Origin: Myxococcus stipitatus
GTDB taxonomy: Bacteria; Myxococcota; Myxococcia; Myxococcales; Myxococcaceae
DNA: 64,000 bases
Direction of reading: 5' to 3'
NCBI RefSeq assembly: GCF_021412625.1
Contig: NZ_JAKCFI010000002.1
Span: 1,178,001-1,242,000 of the forward strand
Position numbers and translations under genes: made by a program. The notes under the pieces are model-generated. The model worked only from the letters and a program-made list of their open reading frames with translations, did no database searches and was not told where the DNA came from. Below are positions 52,530 through 64,000 of the stretch, in pieces; the first letter of the stretch is position 1; each line of letters starts with the position of its first letter.

Positions 52530-53738
52530 CTACTTCTTCTTCGGGTTGTAGCTCACCTTCGGGCAGGCCTTCTGGTCCGCGTCGACGCGGGCCTGGGCGG
52601 TGGCCAGGTCCTGCTGGGTGTTGGTGAGGGCCGTCTGGCTGGCGGTCTCCACGGGGGCCCAGCCCTCGGCGTCCGTCGCCTTCAGCTGCTGCACGAGCGT
52701 CACGGAGTCCTGGTCCACGGCCTTCTGGGCCTCCAGCGCGGACACCCAGCCCTTGGCGGCGTCCACCATGGCGTTGCACGTGGAGGTCAGCTGGTCGAGC
52801 AGCTTGAAGTCCTTCGTCTTGTTGTACTTCGCGACGGCGGCCTCGAACGCCTCCGCGGCGGCCGCGCGGGCGCCGAAGGCGATGGCCGCGTCCGCGGCGC
52901 GCTGGTTGCGGACCACCTCGAGCTGGAAGAAGCGCAGCTGCGGATCCAGGTTGTCGGCCGGCTGGGTGGCGCTGGAGTTGAAGTGCACGAAGCGGTGCGG
53001 GTAGGTCAGCTTGTCCATGCTGGACTTGGCCGGCAGCGCGAGCATCTTCTGCTTGAGGCACGCGGCGAGCTGGTCACCCTCGGTGCTGCCGGAGGGGTCG
53101 AACGTCACCTCGGGGGTCGCCTGGCCCTTGGTGAGCGTCACCTTGGACGTCAGCACCGGCGGGGTCGACGCCTGGTAGCCGGCGTAGCAGTCGCACCAGC
53201 CCTGCTGGGCCAGGCGCACCTCGCCGGAGAAGTCCGAGCCGTCGTTCATGCCGAAGGTGACGGTGGCGCTGTTGGTGGTGTCGTGCTCGAACGTCGCCGT
53301 GGACTCCACGGGCGCGGCGCCCTTGGCCAGCGGCTGCGGCTTGACGAGCTTGTCCACCGCGGCCTGGATGCACTGCTGGCCTTCGGGGGTGAGGTTGGCG
53401 TCACCGGACACCGCGTGCGTGGCGCCCGCGTCCGTCACGGTGGTCTTCACCGTCACCACCGTCTTCTCGGCGGTGCCACGGCTCTTGGGGCTCACCAGGC
53501 ACTCGAGCACCACGGGACGCGCGGTGAGCATGGCGCCCACGAGGACACCCTGGTTGGAGGGGGGCAGCTTCAGGTCGCGCGGGAAGCAGGTGGCCACGTC
53601 GAAGGCGGGCTGGTTGCCAATGCGTACGCGCTCCTCGGTGGACTGCGGCTTACCACCGTTCTCGGCGCTTTCGGTCTTCTGCTGACCGGCGCAGGCGGCG
53701 GTGAAGACGATGGAGGCTACGGCGAGACGACGCAACAT
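52530..53738 (-). CDS. Hypothetical lipoprotein
   Basis: A 402-residue exported protein. Signal MLRRLAVASIVFTAACAGQQ with lipobox Cys. The mature part has a beta-rich domain (residues ~45-240) with Cys pairs (TCFPRD, VLECLV, QCIQAA, CDCYAG, AACLKQ), and a C-terminal helical region (~275-400) with heptad-like Ala/Leu spacing (FEAAVAKYNKTKDFKLLDQL... ALTNTQQDLATAQARVDADQ). No known family is recognised. GGAG is 9 bp before the ATG. It lies 38 bp downstream of the AAA+ regulator gene and may be cotranscribed with it. Confidence 0.7.
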   Translation of the reverse strand: MLRRLAVASIVFTAACAGQQKTESAENGGKPQSTEERVRIGNQPAFDVATCFPRDLKLPPSNQGVLVGAMLTARPVVLECLVSPKSRGTAEKTVVTVKTTVTDAGATHAVSGDANLTPEGQQCIQAAVDKLVKPQPLAKGAAPVESTATFEHDTTNSATVTFGMNDGSDFSGEVRLAQQGWCDCYAGYQASTPPVLTSKVTLTKGQATPEVTFDPSGSTEGDQLAACLKQKMLALPAKSSMDKLTYPHRFVHFNSSATQPADNLDPQLRFFQLEVVRNQRAADAAIAFGARAAAAEAFEAAVAKYNKTKDFKLLDQLTSTCNAMVDAAKGWVSALEAQKAVDQDSVTLVQQLKATDAEGWAPVETASQTALTNTQQDLATAQARVDADQKACPKVSYNPKKK

Positions 53739-53776
53739 GCGGTTTTTCTCCCTGGGGTGATACTGCGAGGGGGCAC

Positions 53777-55165
<1,389 letters not shown>

Positions 55166-55587
55166 GGGGTCCTCTTTAGGTGCGAGGGGACCGGGCGGGC
55201 AAGCCCGGAGCACGAACTGCGCGTGTTCCCCGCGCGGCGGGGGAGCATCCCTGGAAGAATCTTCCCGGGCGACTGTTGCACGTGAGCCGACGGGGGCGCA
55301 GCGCCCATCCGCGAGCGAAATCCACTGTGGGTGGGGCGGGGAGTCCGCGCTTTTTCTCGTGGACTGAGTCTCACGTTCGAGCGCGTGCGGGGAGCCGGGG
55401 ATGTCCAATTCTCCACGCTCCACGCGCCTCGCGGGTGATGGAGCGGTGCGCCAGGAACGTGGGTGGGGGAGGGGTGGCGGGGCGCGGGGCAATCGCCGCG
55501 AATGGCGCGTACGCGCCCCCGAGCGCAAGGGGCGCCCTCGCGGGCGTGGCGCCACCCAGCGCTCACGCCCGAGGCGTCGCGACGGTG
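55166..55587. promoter_or_regulatory. Intergenic region upstream of the FHA regulator
   Basis: 422 bp. It carries the promoter of the regulator on the minus strand, not identified further. A perfect GGAAGA-A-TCTTCC repeat lies at 55253-55265, 88-100 bp upstream of the ATG. No gene-like frame with a ribosome-binding site was found. Confidence 0.45.
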
Positions 55588-55989
55588 TCAGTACGTCGCG
55601 GGCGCGTCACTCGCGGGGAAGGATTCCTTGGAGGCCTCGTCGACGATGTCGTCGGAGCTGCTGCCCCCGGACTTCGCGCCGCCGTAGATGGGCTGGCGCT
55701 CCGAGGCGCCCTTCTCCCCCGCGCGCTTCCTGCCACGCCCGGTGCCGCCTGTGTCCTTGTCCCCGCGCGCCGCGACGCGCGTGCCGAGCAGGTTCTTCGC
55801 CCGCTCCGCCAGGTGCCGCTGCTCCTCCTGCCAGTCGCGGAAGAACTGGGCGAGCTCCGGGTCGCCCGCCTGCTCGGCGTCACGGATGAACTGCTCCGCC
55901 GTCGAGGCGCCCTTGAGCAGGTGATACAGCGTGCTGATGAGGTTGTAATGCTCGTCCCGGGTTCCCGTCTGTCGCGCGTGTCCCGCCAT
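55588..55989 (-). CDS. Small conserved-type protein with C-terminal DEASKESFPASDAP motif
   Basis: A 133-residue soluble protein. The N-terminal half is helical (HYNLISTLYHLLKGASTAEQFIRDAEQAGDPELAQFFRDWQEEQRHLAERAKNLL) and looks like a short ferritin-like or stress-related helical bundle. The linker is basic and Gly-rich. The last 20 residues, VDEASKESFPASDAPATY, match a motif found at the end of many small bacterial proteins of unknown role. Function unknown. Confidence 0.7.
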   Translation of the reverse strand: MAGHARQTGTRDEHYNLISTLYHLLKGASTAEQFIRDAEQAGDPELAQFFRDWQEEQRHLAERAKNLLGTRVAARGDKDTGGTGRGRKRAGEKGASERQPIYGGAKSGGSSSDDIVDEASKESFPASDAPATY

Positions 55990-56084
55990 GTGCCGCCTCC
56001 CGAGCTGGTGTTGGGCCCACCCGAGGGAAGCTATGCATGGCGCGGCGGGCTACCCGGAGAGGGCGCCCGCCCGGCCGCTCGGGC

Positions 56085-56342
56085 TCAAGCCCGCAGCATC
56101 GGCTCCAGCTTTCCTTCCTTGTCGAGCTGGGCGAGGTCCGAGTAGCCGCCCACATGTGTGTCGCCGATGAAGATCTGCGGCACGGTGCGCTGCCCGCCAC
56201 TCATCTCCACCAGCTTCGCGCGGGCCTCGTCGTCCCCGGTGACGTCCAGCTCCTCGAAGTCCACGCCCTTGCGCTTGAGCAGGTCCTTGGCGCGGACGCA
56301 GAAGCCACAATAGTTGGTGGTGTAGATCTTCACGGGCTTCAC
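56085..56342 (-). CDS. grxC: Glutaredoxin 3
   Basis: An 85-residue glutaredoxin. Active site YCGFC (Cys12, Cys15), a CGFC variant of the usual CPYC. TVPQIFIGDTHVGG supplies the cis-Pro and the glutathione-binding loop. GTG at 56342 is chosen because GGAGGA lies 6 bp before it. Cytoplasmic disulfide reductant. It lies between a small helical-protein gene and groEL but has its own spacing on each side. Confidence 0.9.
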   Translation of the reverse strand: MKPVKIYTTNYCGFCVRAKDLLKRKGVDFEELDVTGDDEARAKLVEMSGGQRTVPQIFIGDTHVGGYSDLAQLDKEGKLEPMLRA

Positions 56343-56413
56343 GGTGTCTCCTCCTGTCATCGAAACGTAAGGGCCTCGCGTGGCCGGCGCCACCCGGAGC
56401 CCCGAAGCACGAC

Positions 56414-56444
56414 GGCCCCCGGCTCCACGAGGGAACCGGAGGCC
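56414..56444 (-). terminator. Hairpin downstream of groEL
   Basis: GGCCCCCGGCTCC (56414-56426), loop ACGAG, GGAACCGGAGGCC (56432-56444). A 13-bp stem with two mismatches, 40 bp past the groEL stop on the minus strand. Confidence 0.6.
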
Positions 56445-56484
56445 GACGCCAGGCGACCACCCCGGACGGACCGGGGCGAGTGGC

Positions 56485-58137
<1,653 letters not shown>

Positions 58138-58160
58138 TTAGGTAAGCAAAGGGGAGGGGA

Positions 58161-58451
58161 TTACTTCTCGATGACGCCGAGCACATCCTCCTCACGGAGG
58201 ATGAGGTGCTCCTCGCCGTCGAGCTTGATCTCGGTCCCGGCGTACTTGCTGAAGAGGATGGTGTCGCCGGCCTTGATGTCCAGGGGACGCACCTTGCCGT
58301 CCTCCTGCACCTTGCCGTTGCCGACGGCGATCACCTTGCCCTCGAGGGGCTTCTCCTTCGCCGTGTCCGGGATGAAGAGGCCGCCCTTGGTCTTGTTCTC
58401 CTCGGCGACCCGCTTGACGATGAGCCGATCCTGCAGGGGACGAATCTTCAT
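58161..58451 (-). CDS. groES: 10-kDa co-chaperonin GroES
   Basis: A 96-residue Gro[37 protein letters not shown] (mobile loop GGLFIPD) and [34 protein letters not shown]. It caps GroEL. First gene of the operon, with the sigma-A promoter and CIRCE directly upstream. Confidence 0.97.
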   Translation of the reverse strand: MKIRPLQDRLIVKRVAEENKTKGGLFIPDTAKEKPLEGKVIAVGNGKVQEDGKVRPLDIKAGDTILFSKYAGTEIKLDGEEHLILREEDVLGVIEK

Positions 58452-58548
58452 GGTCTGCTCCTTGATGGGCGCCCTGTCCGCCGTCCGGGATGTCCGGGCG
58501 GCTCGGTGCGCCGCTGGGGTGAAGATGGGCCGTGACGGCCCGCGGCAA

Positions 58549-58575
58549 TTAGCACTCGTACCTCACGAGTGCTAA
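58549..58575. promoter_or_regulatory. CIRCE element of groES-groEL
   Basis: TTAGCACTC (58549-58557), 9 bp, GAGTGCTAA (58567-58575). This is a perfect match to the HrcA operator. It lies just downstream of the promoter at 58592-58619, so HrcA would block transcription until heat shock. No hrcA gene is in this window. Confidence 0.95.
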
Positions 58576-58591
58576 CGCCTAGGCGCCGCGG

Positions 58592-58619
58592 ATAATAACC
58601 AGCGAAGTCGACCCGTCAA
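58592..58619 (-). promoter_or_regulatory. Sigma-A promoter of groES-groEL
   Basis: On the minus strand TTGACG (-35, 58619-58614), 16-bp spacer, TATTAT (-10, 58597-58592). The start near 58585 places the CIRCE element in the leader. Confidence 0.75.
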
Positions 58620-58732
58620 GCGACGCCGGCCGCACGCGCCCCATGCTGCCAACTGCCCGGCATTGCTGTTCTTTTCCGACACGGGCGGCACCTGGCCCGG
58701 CGCCCGTCCGGCGGGCGCGCTGCGGGCTCGGA

Positions 58733-58759
58733 TTGGCACTCTCCCTCCGCGAGTGCTAG
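58733..58759 (+). promoter_or_regulatory. Second, imperfect CIRCE-like element
   Basis: TTGGCACTC (58733-58741), 9 bp, GAGTGCTAG (58751-58759). It matches the HrcA operator at 16 of 18 arm positions and has the exact 9-bp spacer. It faces the plus-strand gene at 58871, not groES. A possible promoter (TTGCGA-N17-TACCGT, 58790-58818) follows it. The rest of the 58576-58870 gap shows no gene. Confidence 0.7.
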
Positions 58760-58870
58760 CGCAAGTGCCTGGAATCATTGAGGTCGACTTTGCGACGCGG
58801 TGGGTCGATTGCTACCGTTCCCTTATTCCCCGACGGCGTGGTCGGCCCGGTGGGATGGCGGGAGGTGTCG

Positions 58871-59470
58871 ATGAGTCAACTGGTGGCGTCCCTGTCGCTG
58901 AAGGAGTTCTTCAAGTCCCTCCTGACCGAGGTCACGGCGCGGCAACGCGTGGCGCTGGCCGAGGTGACGGAGTTCTACCTGGTGAACCTCTTGTCGGAGT
59001 TCGCCAGCACGGACGCGCTGTTCGACCGCGAGGAGGACGGACGCAAGGCGCGCGAGCCCCTGGCGGTGCTCTACCACCAGGCGCTGCAGCAGGAGCGCGA
59101 GGCGCGCATCCGCACGCTGCGGCGGCTGGGGGATGTCTCGCTCTACACCGTGGGCTTCTTCTCCGGCGCGCTCCAGGGCCGGGTGGTGGGGCCGGACTAC
59201 TACATCCAGATGGGGGGCACCGCGTACGGGCAGGTGGCGGACCTGTCCCCCACCGCGGGCTTCGCGGCGGTGTACCGCGAGCTGCGCGACAAGTTCCGCG
59301 CGGTGGTGGAGGTGCTGGAGGAGATCTCCGCGCGGGGCATGGTCCAGGCGGGCCCGAGCGGCGCGCTCAAGGTCTACGAGTCCTGGGTGCGCACCGGCAA
59401 CGACCGCCTGGAGCGCGTGCTGGTGGACGCGGGGATGATGCCGCTCCCCAAGGGCGGGCTGGCGAACTAG
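58871..59470 (+). CDS. Hypothetical protein downstream of CIRCE-like element
   Basis: A 199-residue soluble protein with no signal peptide or membrane segment. It is largely helical (SLSLKEFFKSLLTEVTARQRVALAEVTEFYLVNLLSEFAS; ALQQEREARIRTLRRLGDVSLYTVGFFSGALQGRVV). A Gly/Tyr-rich middle (GPDYYIQMGGTAYGQVADL) follows. No known domain is recognised. GGGAGGTG lies 4 bp before the ATG. The next gene starts 19 bp later, so both probably form an operon. The CIRCE-like site upstream suggests heat-shock control. Confidence 0.72.
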   Translation: MSQLVASLSLKEFFKSLLTEVTARQRVALAEVTEFYLVNLLSEFASTDALFDREEDGRKAREPLAVLYHQALQQEREARIRTLRRLGDVSLYTVGFFSGALQGRVVGPDYYIQMGGTAYGQVADLSPTAGFAAVYRELRDKFRAVVEVLEEISARGMVQAGPSGALKVYESWVRTGNDRLERVLVDAGMMPLPKGGLAN

Positions 59471-59489
59471 GTGGCGGAGGCGTCCAGCC

Positions 59490-60134
59490 ATGATGATTGG
59501 CCGGGTTCAGGACCACCTGGAGGCCATCTACGGCTTCACGTGCGAGGCGCGGGCGGAGGTCTTCGTGGTGGACACGGAGGCCGCCGTCCGGCTCGGCGCC
59601 ACGGGGCGCAGCGAGGAGGAGCTGCTGGTCCACGAGTCGGAGGACGCGCTGGAGCTGGCGCTGTACTTGTCCCCGGCGCTGTTGGACCGGCTCAAGCCCT
59701 ACGAGGCCGGGCCGCTGGGGTACGTGCTGGACGGCGACCTCGCGGGCTACTGCCAGGTGGCCGAAGGCGTGAGCCACTTCCTCTACATGGCGCACACCGC
59801 GGCGCACGGACGGACGGTGTCGCTGCTGGAGTTGGAGGCACAGGCGGAGGTGGACAAGTTCGCGGTGTGCCTGCTGCACCGCTGGGGCGAGGGCGTGGCG
59901 GCCTGGTCCCAGGAGCTGCTGGCGCGGCTGTTCGACCGGGTGTCCTACCGCGACCGGCTGTCCTCCCAGGAGCGCTGGCGGTACGAGGAGGCCAACCGCG
60001 TGTCGCGGCGGTTCTGCTCGCGGCTGATGGGACACGTCGCGGGACGGCGGCTGGACAGGCTCCTCGCGGACCTGCGCTACGCCTACCGGCTGGGCGCGGA
60101 GGCGAAACTGCGCCACTTCGCGCACGGTGGTTGA
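59490..60134 (+). CDS. Hypothetical protein in putative heat-shock operon
   Basis: A 214-residue soluble protein. The mixed alpha/beta N-terminal half is MMIGRVQDHLEAIYGFTCEARAEVFVVDTEAAVRLGATGRSEEELLVHESEDALELALYLSPALLDRLKPYE. The helical C-terminal half is rich in Arg/Tyr (RDRLSSQERWRYEEANRVSRRFCSRLMGHVAGRRLDRLLADLRYAYRLGAEAKLRHF). No known domain is recognised. It is 19 bp after the previous gene and 36 bp before the NUDIX gene, so all three may be cotranscribed from the CIRCE-like region. Confidence 0.7.
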   Translation: MMIGRVQDHLEAIYGFTCEARAEVFVVDTEAAVRLGATGRSEEELLVHESEDALELALYLSPALLDRLKPYEAGPLGYVLDGDLAGYCQVAEGVSHFLYMAHTAAHGRTVSLLELEAQAEVDKFAVCLLHRWGEGVAAWSQELLARLFDRVSYRDRLSSQERWRYEEANRVSRRFCSRLMGHVAGRRLDRLLADLRYAYRLGAEAKLRHFAHGG

Positions 60135-60170
60135 GCACCGGCCCACCTGCTTCGGTTAGGGTAGGTGGGC

Positions 60171-60650
60171 ATGCCACGCGAGGCGTCCGCAGGAGGGATT
60201 GTCATCCGGGAGAGTGACGGCACCTGGGAGGTGGTCGTCATCCGTCCCCATGGCCGTCCCCTGTGGGCGTTGCCCAAGGGCCACGTCGACCCGGGGGAGA
60301 GCCCGGAGCAGACGGCGAGCCGCGAGGTGCACGAGGAGACGGGGCTCACCGCGTCGCTCGTCGCGCCGCTGGGGGAGATCCGCTACGTCTACCAGTTCCG
60401 CGGGCAGCGCATCTTCAAGCGCGTGCACTTCTTCCTCTTCCGGTACCAGGAAGGGGTGTTGGGGCCACTGCCGGGGCCGCGCGTGGAGGTGGACGAGGTG
60501 CGCTGGGTTCCGGTGGGCCAGCTGGTGCCCATGCTCGGCTACAAGGGCGAGAAGGCCGTCGCCGCGCGCGCCGTGCGGTGGATGCGCGCGCAGGGCCTCC
60601 TGCCACAGCCCCCCTCCCCGGAGCGCAAGCCGGTGGGAGAGGGGGACTAG
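60171..60650 (+). CDS. NUDIX hydrolase
   Basis: A 159-residue single-domain NUDIX enzyme. The complete Nudix box GHVDPGESPEQTASREVHEETGL spans residues 37-59 and binds the catalytic metal. It hydrolyses nucleoside diphosphate-X compounds; the (di)nucleoside polyphosphate type is likely from the short size and the LWALPKGHV context, but the substrate is unproven. ATG 60171 (GTG 60165 is possible). It follows two hypothetical genes and is convergent with rpoZ. Confidence 0.9.
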   Translation: MPREASAGGIVIRESDGTWEVVVIRPHGRPLWALPKGHVDPGESPEQTASREVHEETGLTASLVAPLGEIRYVYQFRGQRIFKRVHFFLFRYQEGVLGPLPGPRVEVDEVRWVPVGQLVPMLGYKGEKAVAARAVRWMRAQGLLPQPPSPERKPVGEGD

Positions 60651-60663
60651 GCGGCGCGACGGA

Positions 60664-60903
60664 CTACTTGCCGGGGGCCTCGCCGGCGTACTTGCCGGAC
60701 AGCGCCTCGCGCACGTCGCGATCGAACTTCACGTGGCCGGTGGCCACCTCACGCAGCGAGAGCACGGGGGGCTTGTTCTTGGACTGCTCGATGATGGGGC
60801 GGGCGCCGGCCATCAGCTGGCGAGCGCGCTTCGCCGCGAGCAGCACCAGCGCGAACCGGTTGTCGACCAGGGGGAGGCAGTCTTCGACTGTGACGCGAGC
60901 CAT
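60664..60903 (-). CDS. rpoZ: RNA polymerase omega subunit
   Basis: A 79-residue omega subunit: [30 protein letters not shown] is the family's N-terminal core, followed by [18 protein letters not shown]. It supports assembly of the beta' subunit and ppGpp binding. The ribosome-binding site AAGGACG precedes the ATG. It has its own sigma-A promoter at 60946-60974. Confidence 0.95.
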   Translation of the reverse strand: MARVTVEDCLPLVDNRFALVLLAAKRARQLMAGARPIIEQSKNKPPVLSLREVATGHVKFDRDVREALSGKYAGEAPGK

Positions 60904-60945
60904 GGAACGTCCTTCGGATTTTGGTGGGGCTACGGGAAACGCTGA

Positions 60946-60974
60946 AACCTAAAGAGCACCCCGAGGGGAGTCAA
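60946..60974 (-). promoter_or_regulatory. Sigma-A promoter of rpoZ
   Basis: On the minus strand TTGACT (-35, 60974-60969), 17-bp spacer, TAGGTT (-10, 60951-60946). The start near 60939 gives a leader of about 36 nt. Confidence 0.75.
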
Positions 60975-61039
60975 GGAAGGACGACCGGGGTGGGCCTCCA
61001 GGCGGACAGGCGCTTCCACCGCCGGGGAGGCCTGCCCGC

Positions 61040-61393
61040 CTACGTGTACCACCCCGCCCAGAGGATCAGCACCACCTGGAGGGGCAGCCGCAGCCAGAGG
61101 GCCCACCGGGGAACCTTCCGGAAGCGCTCCGGCTGGCGCGCCATCTCCAGGTTCGCGGGGAAGACGGCCACGAACAGGGCGATGAGGCCCCATGCCGCCC
61201 ACACGCGCGTCGCGGGCACCAGCAGCCCCACGCCCAGCGCCACCTCCGCGACGCCGCTCCAGAACACCAGCGGCCCATGCCAGGGGAGCCAGGCCGGCAT
61301 CATCCGGACGTAGAGGCGCGGGTTCACGAAGTGGTTGATGCCCGCGGCCACCATGAAGAGGCCGAGGACGTACCTCAGGATGTCCTTCACCAT
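61040..61393 (-). CDS. DoxX-family membrane protein
   Basis: A 117-residue protein with four hydrophobic helices, in DoxX order: VLGLFMVAAGINHFVNPRLYVRMMPAWLP, LVFWSGVAEVALGVGLLVPATRVWAAWGLIALFVAVFP, then RWALWLRLPLQVVLILWAGWY. Members are small inner-membrane proteins; some pair with thiosulfate:quinone reductase or oxidoreductases. No such partner is adjacent. It follows pgm by 16 bp on the same strand, but no ribosome-binding site is evident, so coupling is uncertain. Confidence 0.85.
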   Translation of the reverse strand: MVKDILRYVLGLFMVAAGINHFVNPRLYVRMMPAWLPWHGPLVFWSGVAEVALGVGLLVPATRVWAAWGLIALFVAVFPANLEMARQPERFRKVPRWALWLRLPLQVVLILWAGWYT

Positions 61394-61409
61394 GGAGGGG
61401 GCGGGGGAC

Positions 61410-63047
61410 TCAGGCGGCGGCGAACGCGGCGTCGACGATGGCGCGAGCCTCCTCCAGGATGGCCTGGAGGTGGGCCTCGTCGCGGAAGCTCTCCGCGTAG
61501 ATTTTGTAGACGTCCTCGGTGCCGGAGGGGCGGGCCGCGAACCAGCCGTTCTCCGCCACGACCTTGAGCCCGCCGATCTCCGCGTCGTTGCCGGGGGCGC
61601 GGGTGAGGCGCTGGAGGATGGGCTCGCCGGCCAGCGTGGTGGCCTTCACCGCGTCCGGCGACAGCTTCTTCAGCACGGACTTCTGGGCGGGCGTGGCGGC
61701 CTGGTCGATGCGCGCGTAGTACGGCGTGCCGAAGCGCGCCGCCAGCTCGCGGTAGTGCTCGCCCGGGTCCTTGCCGGTGCGCGCGAGGATCTCCACCGCG
61801 AGCAGGTCGAGGATCATCCCGTCCTTGTCCGTGGTCCACGTGGTGCCGTCGCGGCGCAGGAAGGACGCGCCCGCGCTCTCCTCGCCGCCGAAGCCGAGCG
61901 AGCCGTCCAGCAGTCCCTCCACGAACCACTTGAAGCCCACGGGCACCTCCACCACGCGGCGACCCAGGTCCTTCGCCACGCGGTCGATGAGGCCGCTGCT
62001 CACCAGCGTCTTGCCCACCGCCGTGCCCGGCCGCCAGCCCGGGCGGTTCTGGAACAGATAGGCGATGGCCACCGCGAGGTAGTGGTTGGGGTTCATCAGC
62101 CCCATCGAGCGCGTGACGATGCCGTGCCGGTCCGAATCCGCGTCGTTGCCGAAGGCGAGGTCGTACTGGTCCTTGAGTCGCACCAGGTTCGCCATGGCGT
62201 AGGGCGACGAGCAGTCCATGCGGATCTTCCCGTCGTGGTCCACCGGCATGAACCGGAACGTCGGGTCCACCGTCGGGTTCACCACCCGCAGGTCCAGGCC
62301 GTAGCGCGTGGCGATGGGCTCCCAGTACGCGACGTTGGAGCCGCCGAGCGGATCCGCGCCGATGCGCAGCTTCGCGCCACGCAGCGCCTCCATGTCCACC
62401 ACGGACCCCAGGTCCTCGACGTATGGAGTGATGAAGTCGTGGGGCTTCACGGTGGGCGCGGTGCGCGCCCGCTCGTAGGGGATGCGCTGGACGCCGGCGT
62501 TGTCCACGCCGAGCAGGGCGTTGGCGCGCTTCTCGACGCCCGCGGTGATGTTCGTGTCCGCGGGGCCTCCGTTGGGCGGGTTGTACTTGATGCCGCCGTC
62601 CTCGGGCGGGTTGTGCGACGGGGTGATGACGATGCCGTCCGCCAGCCCCGCCGAGCGGCCCCGGTTGTACGTGAGGATGGCGTGGGAGATGACGGGCGTG
62701 GGCACGTAGCCGTCGGTGAAGCGCACCTGCACGCCGTTGGCCGCCAGCACCTCCAGCGCCGTCCGCTGGGCGGGCGCCGACAGCGCGTGGGTGTCCATGC
62801 CCAGGAAGAGCGGCCCGTCGATGCCCTGCTTCTGGCGGTACTCACAGACGGCCTGTGTCACCGCGAGGATGTGCGCCTCGTTGAAGCTGGTGCGCGCGGA
62901 CGAGCCCCGGTGGCCCGACGTGCCGAAGGCGACGCGCTGCTCGGGCACGTCCACGTCGGGCTTCTCCGCGTAGTAGCGGGCGCGCAGCTTCTCGGGGTCG
63001 ATGAGGAGATCTTCCGGCGGGAGCTTTCCAGCGAGGGGATGGGCCAT
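61410..63047 (-). CDS. pgm: Phosphoglucomutase (alpha-D-glucose 1,6-bisphosphate dependent)
   Basis: A 545-residue enzyme that interconverts glucose-1-phosphate and glucose-6-phosphate. Motifs: [10 protein letters not shown] near the N-terminus, the phospho-Ser loop [11 protein letters not shown], the metal loop [10 protein letters not shown], and the sugar-binding [10 protein letters not shown]. The phosphate-binding motif is [18 protein letters not shown]. This is the large, Pgm-type enzyme rather than the shorter PMM/PGM. It feeds glycogen, trehalose and envelope sugar synthesis. ATG at 63047. Confidence 0.95.
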   Translation of the reverse strand: MAHPLAGKLPPEDLLIDPEKLRARYYAEKPDVDVPEQRVAFGTSGHRGSSARTSFNEAHILAVTQAVCEYRQKQGIDGPLFLGMDTHALSAPAQRTALEVLAANGVQVRFTDGYVPTPVISHAILTYNRGRSAGLADGIVITPSHNPPEDGGIKYNPPNGGPADTNITAGVEKRANALLGVDNAGVQRIPYERARTAPTVKPHDFITPYVEDLGSVVDMEALRGAKLRIGADPLGGSNVAYWEPIATRYGLDLRVVNPTVDPTFRFMPVDHDGKIRMDCSSPYAMANLVRLKDQYDLAFGNDADSDRHGIVTRSMGLMNPNHYLAVAIAYLFQNRPGWRPGTAVGKTLVSSGLIDRVAKDLGRRVVEVPVGFKWFVEGLLDGSLGFGGEESAGASFLRRDGTTWTTDKDGMILDLLAVEILARTGKDPGEHYRELAARFGTPYYARIDQAATPAQKSVLKKLSPDAVKATTLAGEPILQRLTRAPGNDAEIGGLKVVAENGWFAARPSGTEDVYKIYAESFRDEAHLQAILEEARAIVDAAFAAA

Positions 63048-63243
63048 GGCGTCGCCACGATAGGCACGCCCCGCGGCGGATGGATCCCCGATGTGGGGGG
63101 CATGTCGTCGGGTGGACCCAGACCCGCCCCAGGGGCCGCGGAGGCTGGGCTCCGTCGCCTCTCCCATCGCCGTGAAGGCCACGCTGAGCGGCATCCTCTG
63201 ACGGGACGCGCGCCGAGCACGGGCCCCGGCCGCGCGTCGCGGG

Positions 63244-64000
63244 CTACGAACCGGCGGGGCTGGAGGCCGGGGGCGCCTCCTGCTCGGGCAGGTAGAAGGC
63301 CCCGGAGCGCGCGGCGAGCACGGCCGCGGTGAGCATGCCCACCACGAGCCCGAGGACGACGATGCTGCCCAGCGTCACCCAGTCCGTGACGGAGGTCGGC
63401 TGGAACAGCTGGGCGAAGGGCGTGCCGTAGTCGAAGCCCTGGGCGGGCGCCTTGCGGAAGTTCTGCAGCGCGGTGAGCAACGCGGACGTCGCCGCGCCCA
63501 CGCCCATGCCCACCACCGCCGCGAAGGTGGCGCTGCCCCACAACATGGCGCGGCTGACGGGGCTCGCCGTCGGTCGGCCCTGCACGTCGAAGTTCGGGTC
63601 GCGCACGCCCAGCGGCACGAAGCGCGCGAGCAGCAGCAGCCCGGGGATGCCGCCCACCATGGTGAACCAGAAGAAGGCCTCCCAGCCGATGGAGTACACC
63701 ATGAAGCCGGCGATGGGCCCGGCCAGCACGCGCGGGATGGAGAAGAGGCTGGAGAGCAGCGCGAACTGGGTGGCGGAGAAGCGCTTCTGCGTCAGCCGCA
63801 TCAGCAGCACGGAGAACGCCCCGGTGCCCAGCCCCTGCGTCAGCTGCTCGAAGCCGATGGCCCCGTACATCAGCCACACGTTGGGCTCCCCGGCGCGCGC
63901 CACCAGCACATAGCCCACGTTGGAGACGATCTGGATGACGCCGAACACCCACAGCGCGCGGCCCAGGCCCAGCACCGTCGTCCACGCCCCGCCGATGAGC
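63244..64000 (-). CDS. AmpG-like MFS permease, cut by right edge
   Basis: The last 251 codons or so of an MFS transporter; the coding frame continues to base 64000 and beyond, and the GTG at 63975 is not the true start. About seven hydrophobic helices are visible. [90 protein letters not shown] is the pattern of AmpG permeases, which bring anhydro-muropeptides from the periplasm into the cytoplasm for recycling. It ends in a Pro/Ser/Ala-rich tail. N-terminal helices are outside the window. Confidence 0.85.
   Translation of the reverse strand, partial: LIGGAWTTVLGLGRALWVFGVIQIVSNVGYVLVARAGEPNVWLMYGAIGFEQLTQGLGTGAFSVLLMRLTQKRFSATQFALLSSLFSIPRVLAGPIAGFMVYSIGWEAFFWFTMVGGIPGLLLLARFVPLGVRDPNFDVQGRPTASPVSRAMLWGSATFAAVVGMGVGAATSALLTALQNFRKAPAQGFDYGTPFAQLFQPTSVTDWVTLGSIVVLGLVVGMLTAAVLAARSGAFYLPEQEAPPASSPAGS

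Overview
The window is high-GC DNA (roughly 70 %, strong G/C bias in third codon positions). It is rich in lipoproteins, ECF sigma factors with zinc-finger anti-sigma partners, sigma-54-type AAA+ regulators, a caspase-like protease, TPR proteins and PPC-domain proteins. That mix points to a fruiting myxobacterium of the Myxococcaceae type (Myxococcus/Corallococcus/Pyxidicoccus relatives). Genus and species cannot be fixed from the sequence alone. No insertion sequence, prophage, CRISPR array or rRNA operon was seen. One tRNA (Gly, CCC anticodon) is present.

Layout. 1-8.2 kb: the start of a leucyl aminopeptidase (cut by the edge), a PF00882-like protein, a TSUP permease with a DUF1634 partner, a TPR protein, a ScfR/RamB-like regulator with a perfect palindrome in its promoter region, and a divergent FabF versus thioesterase-TetR pair. 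8.2-12.3 kb: a triple intergenic repeat, a zinc-protease lipoprotein, and a bufferin-like RiPP operon (Cys-containing precursor, hairpin, DUF692 enzyme, DUF2063 partner). 12.3-16.5 kb: an ECF sigma, anti-sigma, caspase/beta-barrel and Cys-rich lipoprotein operon. 16.6-21.2 kb: serC, a chalcone-isomerase-like protein, a GlsB-type membrane protein, tRNA-Gly, a GST, a SnoaL-like protein and bioY. 22.3-30.2 kb: a sulfur module made of a TSUP permease, rhodanese, persulfide dioxygenase, ECF sigma, anti-sigma, SoxB-like metallophosphoesterase, YeiH-type permease and exported DsrE-like protein, followed by a second ECF sigma with its own zinc finger. 30.5-36.8 kb: a SulP permease divergent from a GlrK/GlrR-like two-component system across an array of 8-bp half-sites, then a radical SAM gene. 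37-48.5 kb: a PPC lipoprotein, a discoidin-like protein, prfA-prmC-murA, a 40-residue basic protein missed by ordinary length cut-offs, CapA, a TPR protein and a CBS-domain membrane protein. 48.7-55.2 kb: smc, a lipoprotein, and an FHA/AAA+ regulator lacking the GAFTGA loop. 55.6-64 kb: grxC, groES-groEL with CIRCE, a second CIRCE-like element upstream of two uncharacterised genes and a NUDIX gene, rpoZ, a DoxX-like gene, pgm, and an ampG-like gene cut by the right edge.

The most interesting inference is regulatory. The ECF sigma gene at 24612 and the SoxB-like gene at 26030 share one promoter pattern, CGGGAAC(C/T) followed by CGTGTC after exactly 15 bp. This marks an autoregulated sigma factor controlling a sulfane-sulfur/thiosulfate handling unit that lacks the usual Sox carrier genes here. 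Other items worth testing are the bufferin-like operon with a lipobox precursor, the caspase fused to an EF-hand-like loop and a predicted outer-membrane barrel, and the second CIRCE site.
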